This document shows positions 8,467 through 17,569 of a stretch of DNA of 64,000 nucleotides, piece by piece. The translations under genes and the position numbers were made by a program. Source of the DNA: Mesorhizobium sp. (lineage in GTDB: Bacteria > Pseudomonadota > Alphaproteobacteria > Rhizobiales > Rhizobiaceae); assembly GCA_004017275.1 (NCBI GenBank), contig SAKE01000003.1:1-64000 (forward strand), read 5' to 3'. The stretch's first letter is position 1, and every line of letters starts with the position of its first letter. The notes beneath the pieces are model-generated. The model did no database searches. It was not told where the DNA came from and saw nothing but the letters and a program-made list of their open reading frames with translations.

Positions 8467-10599
8467 CTATTCGGCAGCGACGCCGAGAGGGATGACGTCA
8501 TCGGCTGCTGCCGAGTCGTCTTCGTCATCGCCGGCGAGGAATTCGGGCAGGTCAGGTTCCGCGCCCTCATCCGGCTGCTCTGCCTGCGCGTCATCGCCGC
8601 TGAGGCGCAGCGGTTCAGGCAGCCAGCCACTGTCGGCAAGGAGGCGTTCGGCCTCCTTGGCCATGTCGCCCTTCTTGAGGTGGTCGATGAGTTGAGCGGC
8701 CTGCTCGCCGACGCCCTCACGCACGGCTTCGAGAATGCGGGCCTTGGTAACGCGACCGAGATAGTTCTCGACCGTCGGACGCCAACCCGCATCCACCATG
8801 TCGAGCCCGGTGGCGTGGGAGAGCCGGTCGGCTTCCCGCAAGCGCTGCTCCAGCCCGCGCTGGGAAACGCCGCTGCCGTAGGGGTTAGGCCGCTCGAACA
8901 GCGCGTTGATCCCATAGCTGACGCAATGCGCCAGCAGTGTGTGCTGACTGGCTTCATCGAGACTGTCGAGCCAGGCCCACAGAGTCTGGTCGTTACCGAG
9001 CGGGATGTCGCCCTTCCACGCCTCATGGCGGTCATCGACCGCTTTGGCCGCCGGGCTGTCTCTGAGGTCGGCGCCCTGCACAGGCAGTTGAACATGTCGG
9101 ACGAACGCCTCGAGGCAGCCGGTCGCGGAGCGATGACTAAAGGTGTCGAGGACAAGCCGATGCAACAGCGCCGTGATCGCCACATGCTGGTTCTCGGCCA
9201 CGGCATTGCGCAGCGCCAACGTGCGATGCGCGGTGAGCTCGATCACCAGGCGTTCAGGCAGCGGCTTGATGGCGTCGCCGTCATCCTCATCAGGCTCGGA
9301 CGTTTGCGCGCCGATGGTGATGGTGGCGCGGCGAACCGGTGCGGCGTCCCTGCCCTCCTCGCTCTCGGTCGCACCGTCGGGCTCGGCGTCGTCGTCGTCG
9401 ACCGCCTGCATCGCTTCGTCCTCAGGGCGGACATATCCGCGATCGACAACCAGGTCACCGTCACGGTCGATGCTGATGAAGGCACCGGCGCGGTCGATAT
9501 CGGCGGGATCGTAGTTCATCGGGCGGCTCTCGAATGCCTCCAGCACAGACTCGATCTCGCCGAAACGTTGATCGACCGCGTCGGGGAGTTCGTCGGATTC
9601 GCCATACTCGGCTTGCAGCCGATCGTACTCCGCGCGCAGGGCTTCGCGTTCCGCCCGCTCCGCGTCGGTCAGATCGACGGGGGTACCGGCCAGTGCCCGC
9701 AGACCGTGATTATGGCTATAAGGCAGATCGACATCGACCACGATCCACTTCCAGCCCTCCGCCACGATCTCGTCGGCGATAGACTTCAGCTTGTCGTGGA
9801 CCAGGCGGTCGAGCAGAGCGGGGTCCTGCAGCCAGCCGCCATTGTCGGCCTCGAACAGGTCGCGCAGGACCACGCCGGCGGCGGCGACATACGCCTCGAT
9901 ACCGACGAACAGCGCCCGGCGATCGGTCGCGCGCACCGTGGTTTCCGTCAAAAGGCGCCGGATCTGCTGCGGTTCCTTCGACCAGGAGTTTTCGACAGCC
10001 TCCCAGACCTGTTCCTGACGGGCGTGATCGTCGGTGACGGTAAAGGCCATGAGCTGCTCGAGCTTCATGCCATCCTGCTCGTAAACCTCCTGCAGCTTGG
10101 CCGAAACCCTGGCCAGCCTCAGGCGCTGCTGCACGAACGTTGCGGAGACGAAGAATCGTGCCGCGATCTCCTCATAGCTGGCGCCCTGGTCGTGCAGGGT
10201 CTGGAAGGCGCGAAACATGTCGAGCGGATGTAAATCTTCGCGCTGAAAATTCTCGGCAAGCGAATCCTCCTCGATCGGGATCGCGCTGTGGGCATCGCTG
10301 ACGACGCAGGGAACGGGCTCGGTCTTGATCATGCGCTTCTGCTTGACCAGCAGTTCCAGCGCACGATAGCGGCGCCCGCCAGCCGGCACCTCAAACATGC
10401 CGGTCTCGTTACCCTCGCCATCCAACACTGGCCGGACGTTGAGGCTCTGGAGCAGGCCACGCCGTGCGATCGAGGCGGCAAGGGCCTCGATCGTTTCCCC
10501 GCGCTTGATGCGCCGGACATTGGACTGGCTCAGCATCAGCTTGTTGAACGGGATATCACGCGAGGCGTTGAGGGTGATCTTCTGCTCGGGCGTAACCAT
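8467..10599 (-). CDS. Large ParB/RepB/Spo0J-type protein
   Basis: This 710-residue protein has a ParB nuclease-like/CTP-binding domain at about 15-110, with AGGRRYRAL and ENFQREDLHPLDMF as the two conserved CTP-site motifs. A helix-turn-helix follows near 140-160 (SYEEIAARFFVSATFVQQRL). The remaining 500 residues form a long, partly acidic C-terminal extension seen in island-borne ParB proteins. Chromosomal or plasmid ParB is only about 300 residues, and no parA partner is next to it. A role in DNA processing or regulation rather than segregation is therefore possible. The start has GGAG nine bases upstream. A clear terminator follows the gene. Confidence 0.9.
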   Translation of the reverse strand: MVTPEQKITLNASRDIPFNKLMLSQSNVRRIKRGETIEALAASIARRGLLQSLNVRPVLDGEGNETGMFEVPAGGRRYRALELLVKQKRMIKTEPVPCVVSDAHSAIPIEEDSLAENFQREDLHPLDMFRAFQTLHDQGASYEEIAARFFVSATFVQQRLRLARVSAKLQEVYEQDGMKLEQLMAFTVTDDHARQEQVWEAVENSWSKEPQQIRRLLTETTVRATDRRALFVGIEAYVAAAGVVLRDLFEADNGGWLQDPALLDRLVHDKLKSIADEIVAEGWKWIVVDVDLPYSHNHGLRALAGTPVDLTDAERAEREALRAEYDRLQAEYGESDELPDAVDQRFGEIESVLEAFESRPMNYDPADIDRAGAFISIDRDGDLVVDRGYVRPEDEAMQAVDDDDAEPDGATESEEGRDAAPVRRATITIGAQTSEPDEDDGDAIKPLPERLVIELTAHRTLALRNAVAENQHVAITALLHRLVLDTFSHRSATGCLEAFVRHVQLPVQGADLRDSPAAKAVDDRHEAWKGDIPLGNDQTLWAWLDSLDEASQHTLLAHCVSYGINALFERPNPYGSGVSQRGLEQRLREADRLSHATGLDMVDAGWRPTVENYLGRVTKARILEAVREGVGEQAAQLIDHLKKGDMAKEAERLLADSGWLPEPLRLSGDDAQAEQPDEGAEPDLPEFLAGDDEDDSAAADDVIPLGVAAE

Positions 10600-10661
10600 G
10601 TGGACTATCTCCGCAACGGGCGGCCGAGACTCTCTCGACCTCCAAACCCGTCACGAAGGAA

Positions 10662-10692
10662 GGCGCAGCCCTCTCACTCTGAGGACTGCGCC
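10662..10692. other. Hairpin between DUF2958 and parB-like genes
   Basis: GGCGCAG and CTGCGCC, extended by CCTC/GAGG, make a 12-bp stem with one mismatch and a short loop. There is no T-tract on either side. It could be a leader structure of the parB-like mRNA or an attenuated terminator. Confidence 0.4.
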
Positions 10693-10755
10693 GCACGCGG
10701 ATCTGAAGGACACAAGGGCGCAGACACTCTTTGCGCATCTGCGGCTTTGCGGATT

Positions 10756-11135
10756 TCAAGCTGAGATCTCACGCGCCATCCCGGCCAGACTGGGCGGCGT
10801 GGTAGAGGATGCGTTCGGCATCGCGAATCTTCCGGCCCGGCGGGCGGCTTTTGCCCAGGCCGAAATCGGCAGGTCGGTCGCAAAGAGAATGTCGCGCTCG
10901 ATGCCCATGCCGAAGGGCAGCCGGACCGACGTCATATCGAGGAGAGAGAAACTGCCCAACTCGGGATAGCCGAGACCGGCGAGACCGAACATGGCGTCGC
11001 CATCGGCATCCAGCTCGGTCGCGAGCCAGGTTCCTTCGCCGAGCGGATGAACTTCACGACCGGTGCGTGATCGGCGTTGCGCTCGCGGCCATTGGCGAGG
11101 GGGCGCTCGCGCAGTTCGTCGGTGAGGAGGATCAT
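10756..11135 (-). pseudogene. Frameshifted DUF2958 gene
   Basis: The DUF2958 family (about 110-130 residues, common next to ParB-like genes on alphaproteobacterial plasmids) is clearly present but split between two frames. The start MILLTDELRERPLANGR has a strong AAAGGAGG site. After VVKFIR the reading jumps frame near 11038-11045. The rest (GTWLATELDADGDAMFGLAG, then PELGSFSLLDMTSVRLPFGM) follows in the next frame to the stop at 10756. One missing base in this copy explains it. Without the shift, translation would continue into an unrelated tail. A sequencing error cannot be excluded. Confidence 0.75.
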
Positions 11136-11477
11136 GCCGCCCTCCTTTCGATCAGCTTCGACGTAAATCACCCGATCAGGGTGAAGCCCCACCTGGGCAA
11201 TTGCCGGCGCAAAGAGATCCTGACGCGTGACGCACCACAGCACCTTTCCCGGCGTCCTGGCCGCAATTCCTGCCGCAAAAAGCGAGGCGGCCGCACCATC
11301 GATCGCACCATTGCCACCGCCAGCAACCTCATGCAGGGCACCAAGCGCAACTCCGCCCCCAGGCAGATGGTTGTCCATAGCGGCAACGCCGAACGGGAGC
11401 ACCGCCCGTTCGCGCGTATTGCCGCCTTCGAGACGCGCAATGCGATCGCGAAGATCGGAAATGGCAGCGTTTGGCAT
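11136..11477 (-). pseudogene. imuA: Truncated imuA (SOS mutagenesis protein)
   Basis: The first 113 or so residues match the N-terminus of ImuA, the RecA/SulA-like partner of ImuB and DnaE2 in alphaproteobacterial translesion synthesis. Seen are DLRDRIARLEGG, LHEVAGGG and PGKVLWCVTRQDLFAP. After VIYVEADRKEGG the imuA sequence stops and continues directly, in frame, into the DUF2958 start. More than half of ImuA is missing, and imuB and dnaE2 are absent from the window. The junction looks like the edge of an inserted or deleted segment. The fragment is unlikely to be functional. Confidence 0.75.
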
Positions 11478-11511
11478 CGATGCACTTCTTCGCGCTTTGC
11501 GCCACAGCGCT

Positions 11512-11751
11512 CTAACGCTTCTTCCTCTTTGAGGTGATCTCCAGAGGCGCGGCAACGACGGCCTCAACGCGCTGGGCGTGTATCGTAGCGATTTTCTGCA
11601 GAGTTCTCGCAGTCTCGGTTGGGGTCCATCCCTGCGCTTCCGAGGCTGCCACCAAGGCCGCAAAGGCAGCTTCCAGAGCGACCTCGCAGTTGACTTCCGA
11701 TCTGGACAATCTTCCGGTAAGATTGGTGGTTCGACCGTCTGGGACATGCAC
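11512..11751 (-). CDS. Small hypothetical protein upstream of imuA fragment
   Basis: This 79-residue protein is mostly helical, with an Ala/Glu-rich middle (VALEAAFAALVAASEAQGW) and a very basic C-terminal tail (ITSKRKKR). I do not recognise a family. It lies about 35 bases upstream of the imuA remnant on the same strand, so it may have been the first gene of a damage-inducible unit. No good ribosome site is visible before the ATG, which lowers confidence. Confidence 0.5.
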   Translation of the reverse strand: MHVPDGRTTNLTGRLSRSEVNCEVALEAAFAALVAASEAQGWTPTETARTLQKIATIHAQRVEAVVAAPLEITSKRKKR

Positions 11752-11941
11752 CGAAAGTGTGTCTCGCGGACGAAAAGTTCAGTGCTTGGCGTTGGCGTCT
11801 GCGTGGTGCACCCCTAGCGCGCTAGACCATCGTTGCCGCAACGCGCATAATCGGCATGAAGGCGCGTCAGTTCAAGCCGACCACGCGGACTGGTCGGCCC
11901 GAACTGATGGCCAGCGCAGCGAGAAATGCAGGGTCGCAAAG

Positions 11942-12130
11942 ATGGCCTACACGGTGATCTGGTACGGTAAACAGGGCATTCTTGAAAAGACGCCCTTCGA
12001 TGCGGAAAAAGTCGCTCGGGACCACCTTCTGGAGACGTTCGGCGATCGTAAGCTGCGAGATGGCGTTGTCTCGGCGGAAGTTCGCAAGGAAGACGGTACC
12101 GTTGTTTTTAGCCAGGCAGGCGGCAACTAA
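11942..12130 (+). CDS. Small conserved hypothetical protein
   Basis: A 62-residue protein, starting MAYTVIWYGKQGILEKTPFD, with the look of a small alpha-beta fold (DAEKVARDHLLETFGDRKLR, then VVSAEVRKEDGTVVF). Similar short proteins occur in rhizobia, but I know no function. The upstream ribosome site is weak. It stands alone on the plus strand between the imuA remnant and a gene-poor stretch. Confidence 0.55.
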   Translation: MAYTVIWYGKQGILEKTPFDAEKVARDHLLETFGDRKLRDGVVSAEVRKEDGTVVFSQAGGN

Positions 12131-12796
12131 CGCTTCTTCGGCATAGCTCGGATTCAAGATGGGGGCACTTATCGGAGCCAGCAGTCTCCAGAACCAGCGC
12201 GTTAGGAAAATCATGAGGCTGCGCTTGCGCGATTTGATCGACCGCGAGATCATCGGCCGCTAGACCCCATTGCCGCAAGGCACCTAGACTCCACCAGTTC
12301 CCGCGGACGTCCCCTACGACACCGGTGGCCTGAAGACGATCTGGTGGTCTCGCCAGGTCACCACAAGGGTTGCGGGCACCGGCGAAGCTCACAAGACGCA
12401 GTGACTGTTGAGCCGCCTCAAATGATTGCTGGAAACCATCATCCATTCACTACGGCCGCGAAAAGCCCGCCACCTTGGTTAAGGGGCTGGCTCCTGGGGC
12501 ACGGCCAGCGGCGGGACATTATGCTGGCCAGTAGCGTAACTCGACATCGAAACATTAGTTCATCTAACACGCAAAAAAGCCGCCACCGTAACGCAACGAG
12601 GCAGCTAGGAGTGGTGGCGGTATGACGAAATGGCCCGCCTTTCAGCACGCCAGTTTCATTTGCTACCGAAGCGGAGCAAGGCGTGGATTCTACGAGCATG
12701 CGGCCTTTGCGCGGCTGGAGCGGGTCCGGGAGCGATTCCTGTGTGAAAGGCCGAGGAGAGGATTGCCGATTGCGCCGGCGCACCCATAGTCGCGGC
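12131..12796. other. Gene-poor stretch with one hairpin
   Basis: About 670 bases without a gene I can support. A 112-codon minus-strand frame at 12108-12446 has a reasonable composition but no recognisable motif or ribosome site. The only defined element is the terminator-like hairpin at 12573-12620. This stretch marks the change from the mobile module to the stress/decay region. Confidence 0.35.
12573..12620 (-). terminator. Terminator-like hairpin, minus strand
   Basis: CCGCCAC and GTGGCGG pair across a 27-base loop. On the minus strand the stem is followed by GC and a run of six T. No minus-strand gene ends just before it, so it may be left over from a lost gene. Confidence 0.45.
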
Positions 12797-13186
12797 ATGA
12801 GGGCGGAATATGTCGAACTGATCTTATTGGAGCAGTCACTCGGCAACACAGAGGGCATGAACCGGCCATTTTCTGATCGGGTAGGTGATGCCGCGGAGAA
12901 AACTGGCGGAACCGTTCTCTTCGATATTCGCGTCGATGACGACCCTCGGTTCAGCAGGATGGCAGCGATCGGCTTTCGCGCAGACGGCACTGTGATAATC
13001 ATGATGGACAAGAACGGACAACTAACTTCGGCGCCGGCAAGGGGAAATGATGACCACCATATTGCGGAGCTAACCGCATGGTGCTCGCTGCCGATGGCCC
13101 AGCAGGTCAGCGTGAGCTACAGCAACGCGGCGGTTATTTTGCTCGCTGAGCTTCGTGGATCGGGCCGTCTCGAGCGGTCTACCTGA
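12797..13186 (+). CDS. Hypothetical protein, uncertain
   Basis: This 129-residue frame has balanced composition: MRAEYVELILLEQSLGN, then VGDAAEKTGGTVLFDIRVDD and FRADGTVIIMMDKNG. It could be a small alpha-beta protein. The frame extends upstream to 12683, but that part is Ser/Arg-rich and looks noncoding, so I start at the ATG at 12797. No strong ribosome site or known motif was seen. Antisense frames look like shadows. Treat as possible only. Confidence 0.4.
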   Translation: MRAEYVELILLEQSLGNTEGMNRPFSDRVGDAAEKTGGTVLFDIRVDDDPRFSRMAAIGFRADGTVIIMMDKNGQLTSAPARGNDDHHIAELTAWCSLPMAQQVSVSYSNAAVILLAELRGSGRLERST

Positions 13187-13251
13187 CGGCGGTAGATCAG
13201 TGGGCGGCAGCACGGCAGTGGCGCAAAAAGCTTCGCCGTCGATGGCTGCAG

Positions 13252-14025
13252 TCAGCTATCCCTGCCCGCCTGGAAACGCCAAACACCCAGTATAAGGGCG
13301 GTCATCGTTGCGCTCGCGCACGCCACGGCAAGCAGGGCGACGACACCTGCCGAATTGGACTTTGCCTGTGCGCGAAGCGGGACCTGTTTTGCAGGCAGAG
13401 GATTGTCAACCAGTGCGTTCAGATCCGAACTGCTGCCGTGTCGAACCGAATAGGCGCGCGTAAATTCGGCACCGAGTAGGAAAATTTCCGATGAGTAGTA
13501 AACCCACAGGAGAATGACGAGAAGGCCACCGGCGGCACCATATGAGGATGCGACCGCGCTGGTGCCGATATACCAGCCGATAAGTGATTTTCCGAGCGTG
13601 AACAGGACTGCCGTCATGACAGCACCAATCCCGACATCGCGCCATTCGAGGATCCTATCAGGCAAAACCTTGTAGATTGCGGCGAACATCACTGAGATCA
13701 GGACAAAGGAAACGACCGCGTTGATCAGGCCAAGCACGATTGTGCCGAACGGCAGATGCGCATTGATGATGTTTCCCAGGGCTGAGATCGCTGCGCTCGC
13801 CACGAGAGACACGATCAACATGAAGCCGAGCGCGGCGACCAAACCGAGACTTGCAGCACGGGCGCGGACCAGCCGCGACAGTGAACTTCCCTGAGGTTCA
13901 ACCTTCCATATCGTGTTCAGCGATTGCTGTATTTCGCCAAAGACGCCCGACGCAGCCACAAACAAGGTGGTTAGCCCGACCACAGCGGCCCAGCTTCCGG
14001 ATAACCTGCTTGATGCGCTCTTCGG
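13252..14025 (-). pseudogene. YihY/BrkB membrane protein, 5'-truncated
   Basis: The C-terminal two thirds of a YihY/virulence-factor-BrkB family inner-membrane protein are present: VGLTTLFVAASGVFGEIQQS, WRDVGIGAVMTAVLFTLGKS, and SSYGAAGGLLVILLWVYYSS followed by EIFLLGAEFTRAYS. Four hydrophobic spans and a fifth C-terminal span (VVALLAVACASATMTALIL) can be seen. The first spans and the normal start are missing. Upstream the sequence runs into an isochorismatase fragment in another frame. A second, more decayed copy of this family lies at 52.1-52.7 kb. Function of the family is unknown. Confidence 0.8.
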
Positions 14026-14053
14026 CGCGCTGGGATGAACCTGGTGAAAAATT

Positions 14054-14275
14054 ATCGGCTGCTTTCGCTTCGCATAAGGCGACGATGTTGGGCAGAATCT
14101 TTGGCATCCACGCCAGCGCCCAAGGGGTGTCTTCCTGATACATCCGTTGCATGTCGACGCAGATATGGGCCGTGTTCGGTCCGATCGGTTCGTCTCGCAA
14201 CGTCGCATGGTCAGCCATTGGCGCCCCTGCTTTTGTCTCCATGCCGTCGGTGCCATCAGCGCCTGATGTGCTCAC
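14054..14275 (-). pseudogene. N-terminal fragment of isochorismatase-family hydrolase
   Basis: About 55 residues match the start of a cysteine hydrolase: LRDEPIGPNTAHICVDMQR contains the catalytic aspartate (VDMQ), followed by PWALAWMPKILPNIVALCEA. The lysine and cysteine of the triad are missing because the sequence changes near 14053 into YihY-derived DNA. The start is probably the ATG at 14218. An intact relative of this superfamily lies at 27.7 kb. Confidence 0.7.
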
Positions 14276-14513
14276 CCGCCATCCCTGGAAAGGAAGCGAG
14301 CCTCACGTATGATCGAGGCTCTGTCCATTCCAACCAGCGAAGATCTCGAGGATTTGCTGCTCCGTGACTCCGCATTCACGAGCCAGTATCCGCACACTTT
14401 GCGGGCTCACTACCGGGCGCCTGGTTTCCTCGTAGGCCACTTTTGGATTCCTTTTCGAAAACCGGAGCGCGGTGCAACGCCGGCAGGCCGTGGCCTGCCG
14501 ACCAAGGCTTCCC

Positions 14514-16622
14514 TTACAGCTTGACGCTGGCTTCCCGAGCCCACAGCCGCAGCTTGCGACACGCCTCGACATACGGTCCGACTGCGTCGGCATCGGTGAA
14601 GGCAATGAGGCCCTCGTCGGCCGAGGCATCGACGCCAGCTTTCACCAGGAGCGGCATCGCTCCGGGCGTAAACCCGATGAACTTGCAATGGGCGAAGGCA
14701 TCTGCCACGAAATCTCGAGCGGCCGCTTCTCCCGTGAGCAGTTCCGCACCTTCTTCAGTGAGCAGGAGAGCCACGGCGTCGAAGAGAACAGACGGACCGC
14801 CGTCGATCATGTGCTTGGCAATGATTTTGCTGCCGTCGCCAGCCTGGACGCCACCAACCTTATGGGCAATCACCTCCATGGTGGCACCCTGTCCTTCGAG
14901 CTCGGCTTGCAAGGCTTTGAGCAGATTGGCGTCGACGCCGTTGCTGACCATGACGCCGACCTTGCGGCCCTCGAAACTGTCGGGTCCGTTTTCGATGATG
15001 CTCAATGCCGGCGATGGTTGGAGATCGGTCCGCGGCGCGACGGCAGCGTCGGCGGCCTTCGGCAGATCGGTGATACCAAGCTTGTCGGCGACCGTGGTAG
15101 CCAGTCCCTCATCGATGTTGAGGAGATGAGCAATCATGCGTTCGCGTATGGCCGGCGTTTCGACCTTGGCAAGCTCGAACGTCAACGCCATGGCGATATG
15201 GCGCTGCTCGGTCGGCGTCTGGCTGTTGAAGAATTGACCGGCCTGGCTGTAGTGATCGGCAAAGCTTTCCGGGCGCAGCCTGACCTTCTGCCCCTCCTCG
15301 GCGTCGGCAAAGGAGCGGAAACCGCGCTCCGGCGACTCACGCGGCCCTACACCGAACGAATTCGGCTGGTAGTTGGCGCGTCCCACCCGGTTGCTCATCG
15401 CCATATGTCCGTCCTGCTGAAAATGATGGAACGGGCATTTGGGCGCATTGATCGGCAGATGCGAGAAATTGGGGCTGCCGAGGCGCTTCAACTGGGTGTC
15501 GAGGTATGAAAAATTCCTGCCCTGCAGGAGCGGATCGTTGCTGAAGTCGATGCCCGGCGGCACGTTCTGCGTCATGAACGCGACCTGTTCTGTTTCGGTA
15601 AAGAAGTTGTCGGGCATGCGATCCAGAACCAGGCGACCGACTGGGATCGGAGGAAGAAGTTCTTCCGGGATCAGCTTCGTCGGATCGAGAACATCGAAAT
15701 CGAAACTGTCGGCAAACTCCTGATCGAAGAGCTGCAGGCAAAGCTCCCATTCCGGGAAAGCGCCAGACTGGATAGCGTTCCAGAGATCCCGACGATGAAA
15801 GTCAGGATCGGCGCCGTTGATTTTGACCGCTTCATTCCAGACCACCGATTGCATGCCGAGCTTCGGTTTCCAGATGAATTTGACGAAGGTGGATTCGTCA
15901 GCTGCGTTCAGCATGCGAAACGTGTGAACGCCAAACCCCTGCATGAAGCGGAACGAGCGCGGGATGGCGCGGTCCGACATGACCCACATGATCATGTGCA
16001 TGGATTCGGGCGTCAGGCTGATGAAATCCCAGAATGTGTCGTGCGCCGATTGTGCTTGCGGGAAGTTGCGATCGGGCTCCGGTTTGACCGAGTGGATAAT
16101 ATCGGGAAACTTGATCGCATCTTGGATGAAGAACACCGGGATGTTGTTGCCGACGATGTCCCAGTTGCCTTCCTTGGTATAGAGCTTGACCGCAAAGCCG
16201 CGCACGTCGCGGGCAAGGTCGAACGAGCCCTTGCTGCCGGCAACAGTTGAAAACCGCACGAATGCCGGCGTCTTCTCGCCGGCGCGCTGGAAAATATCGG
16301 CGCGCGTATATTTGGCCAGCGGCTCGTACGTCTCGAAGAAGCCGTGGGCGCCGTAGCCGCGCGCGTGGACGACGCGCTCTGGAATACGCTCGTGGTCGAA
16401 GTGAAAGATTTTCTCGCGAAAATGGAAATCCTCGATGAGAGTTGGTCCGCGCGCTCCGATCTTGAGCGTATTCTGATCGTTCGCAACCGGGCCGCCCTGC
16501 GCCGTGGTCAGCACATCGGTATTGCCATCCGCAATCTGATGCAGCTCTCCTCCCTCTCCTCGTACAAGGGTTTGGTCGTGGATCGTCGCGGCGTTCGGAT
16601 TGGTAGCTGCCTTGCGCGCCAT
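14514..16622 (-). CDS. katE: Large-subunit catalase (HPII/KatE type)
   Basis: This 702-residue enzyme breaks down hydrogen peroxide in the cytoplasm. It has the long-clade layout: heme catalase core to about 500, then a DJ-1/PfpI-like flavodoxin domain ([20 protein letters not shown] onward). The distal histidine is in RVVHARG (His86), the catalytic asparagine in DIVGNN (about 159), and the heme-ligand tyrosine in the [12 protein letters not shown] motif. I start at the ATG at 16622 because GAGGAG precedes it and the family starts here; upstream in-frame sequence is noncoding. A stress-type promoter lies 40 bases upstream. The gene is intact. Confidence 0.96.
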   Translation of the reverse strand: MARKAATNPNAATIHDQTLVRGEGGELHQIADGNTDVLTTAQGGPVANDQNTLKIGARGPTLIEDFHFREKIFHFDHERIPERVVHARGYGAHGFFETYEPLAKYTRADIFQRAGEKTPAFVRFSTVAGSKGSFDLARDVRGFAVKLYTKEGNWDIVGNNIPVFFIQDAIKFPDIIHSVKPEPDRNFPQAQSAHDTFWDFISLTPESMHMIMWVMSDRAIPRSFRFMQGFGVHTFRMLNAADESTFVKFIWKPKLGMQSVVWNEAVKINGADPDFHRRDLWNAIQSGAFPEWELCLQLFDQEFADSFDFDVLDPTKLIPEELLPPIPVGRLVLDRMPDNFFTETEQVAFMTQNVPPGIDFSNDPLLQGRNFSYLDTQLKRLGSPNFSHLPINAPKCPFHHFQQDGHMAMSNRVGRANYQPNSFGVGPRESPERGFRSFADAEEGQKVRLRPESFADHYSQAGQFFNSQTPTEQRHIAMALTFELAKVETPAIRERMIAHLLNIDEGLATTVADKLGITDLPKAADAAVAPRTDLQPSPALSIIENGPDSFEGRKVGVMVSNGVDANLLKALQAELEGQGATMEVIAHKVGGVQAGDGSKIIAKHMIDGGPSVLFDAVALLLTEEGAELLTGEAAARDFVADAFAHCKFIGFTPGAMPLLVKAGVDASADEGLIAFTDADAVGPYVEACRKLRLWAREASVKL

Positions 16623-16661
16623 AGGGTGCTCCTCAAAGATTGCTGTCGAATAGCTACTCCC

Positions 16662-16686
16662 AACCAGCGACCTCGTTAGATGTTCC
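16662..16686 (-). promoter_or_regulatory. EcfG-type promoter of katE
   Basis: Minus strand: GGAAC, 16 bases, GGTT. The -10 ends 40 bases before the catalase ATG. Spacing matches the EcfG/RpoE2 consensus of alphaproteobacteria. Confidence 0.7.
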
Positions 16687-16838
16687 CCGAAAATTTCTAC
16701 CAGACAGATTTCTTTGCTTTGGTTCGCCCTCTTCGAAGCCTTCAATTTGCGGCAGCTGCGCAATCAATGAATCCAGTTCGGTTTTGAATAGTTGGACCGC
16801 CATGCAGCGTCGGATCAGCGAGGGGAACTGTTCACCGC

Positions 16839-17090
16839 TCATCCAACTGGAGCCTCGCCCCGCGACAACGCATCCTGCCACAGATCCTCTGCCGAACGCT
16901 TGCATTCGCCAGCAGCCGTCTGGTCGCCAGGAAATGACAAGCCGGTCACCGCTCGGATTTGCCCTTTATCGTGATATTCGAGGGTATAACGGCTTGGACC
17001 CAAGTTGCTGTCCTCCACCAGCCTTTCGCCTGCCTCGTCACCGTCGGCATCCACGGCGTGCAACAACATAATCTTGGCCTTGGCGATCAA
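16839..17090 (-). CDS. Possible small protein upstream of katE
   Basis: An 83-residue frame reading AKIMLLHAVDADGDEAGERL and PSRYTLEYHDKGQIRAVTGL has a protein-like composition. The first codon would be TTG, and the frame is open further upstream, so it may be a decayed piece of a longer gene. I do not recognise it and see no ribosome site. Confidence 0.35.
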   Translation of the reverse strand: MIAKAKIMLLHAVDADGDEAGERLVEDSNLGPSRYTLEYHDKGQIRAVTGLSFPGDQTAAGECKRSAEDLWQDALSRGEAPVG

Positions 17091-17211
17091 TTCGTCGTCC
17101 GTGACATGCCTGTGGCAGCCAAGGTGACTGCGATGGTCTCGCCACCCTGACCCCGAAATTCCCCAACCGGATTGTCGGCATGGCCAACGATGGTTTCCAC
17201 GATTTGTATGG

Positions 17212-17412
17212 TTACTTATCCTTCACGTACGCGCCAGGCTGACGTCCAGCCTTCGGCGCCTTGGCGTCCTTCGAATGTTCGGAAATGGCTGGACCCGCAC
17301 CGGAGATTTTTTCGGTCGCCGGAGATGGCGTCGGCTGTTTCCGGCTTCCGCTTCCGCTTGTGCTTTGGGAGTCGTGCGCCACGGAGGAAGAGATTTTTTC
17401 TGAGGATGCCAT
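17212..17412 (-). CDS. Hydrophilic low-complexity stress protein, unknown
   Basis: This 66-residue protein is rich in Ser, Pro, Lys and Ala, with no hydrophobic core, and is probably disordered (MASSEKISSSVAHDSQSTSG at the start, GRQPGAYVKDK at the end). A GGAG site stands seven bases before the ATG. An EcfG-type promoter lies 31 bases upstream, which is the best evidence that it is a real gene. Function is unknown; short hydrophilic proteins under this sigma factor are common in rhizobia. Confidence 0.7.
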   Translation of the reverse strand: MASSEKISSSVAHDSQSTSGSGSRKQPTPSPATEKISGAGPAISEHSKDAKAPKAGRQPGAYVKDK

Positions 17413-17442
17413 AGGGAGTCTCCGCGTTGAGAACTCAGCATC

Positions 17443-17467
17443 AACTTCAGATATTTCGAGAAGTTCC
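17443..17467 (-). promoter_or_regulatory. EcfG-type promoter of 66-residue protein
   Basis: Minus strand: GGAAC, 16 bases, AGTT, ending 31 bases before the ATG at 17412. Confidence 0.6.
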
Positions 17468-17569
17468 AGCCAGTCGCAATCGTCGTACCGGACATGCCTT
17501 GGCTGTGGCCAAACATGCGTGACTTTGCCTGACCGGCGCAACGCGGCCCCTCGGTTGCCCGGCGACCGC

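Noticed and set aside
12439..13011. 190-codon minus-strand frame
   Set aside because: Ser/Arg-rich shadow, no motif, and it would contain a terminator-like hairpin.
16623..16763. N-terminal extension of catalase by 47 residues
   Set aside because: The extension is not family-like, and the promoter and ribosome site lie inside it, before the ATG at 16622.
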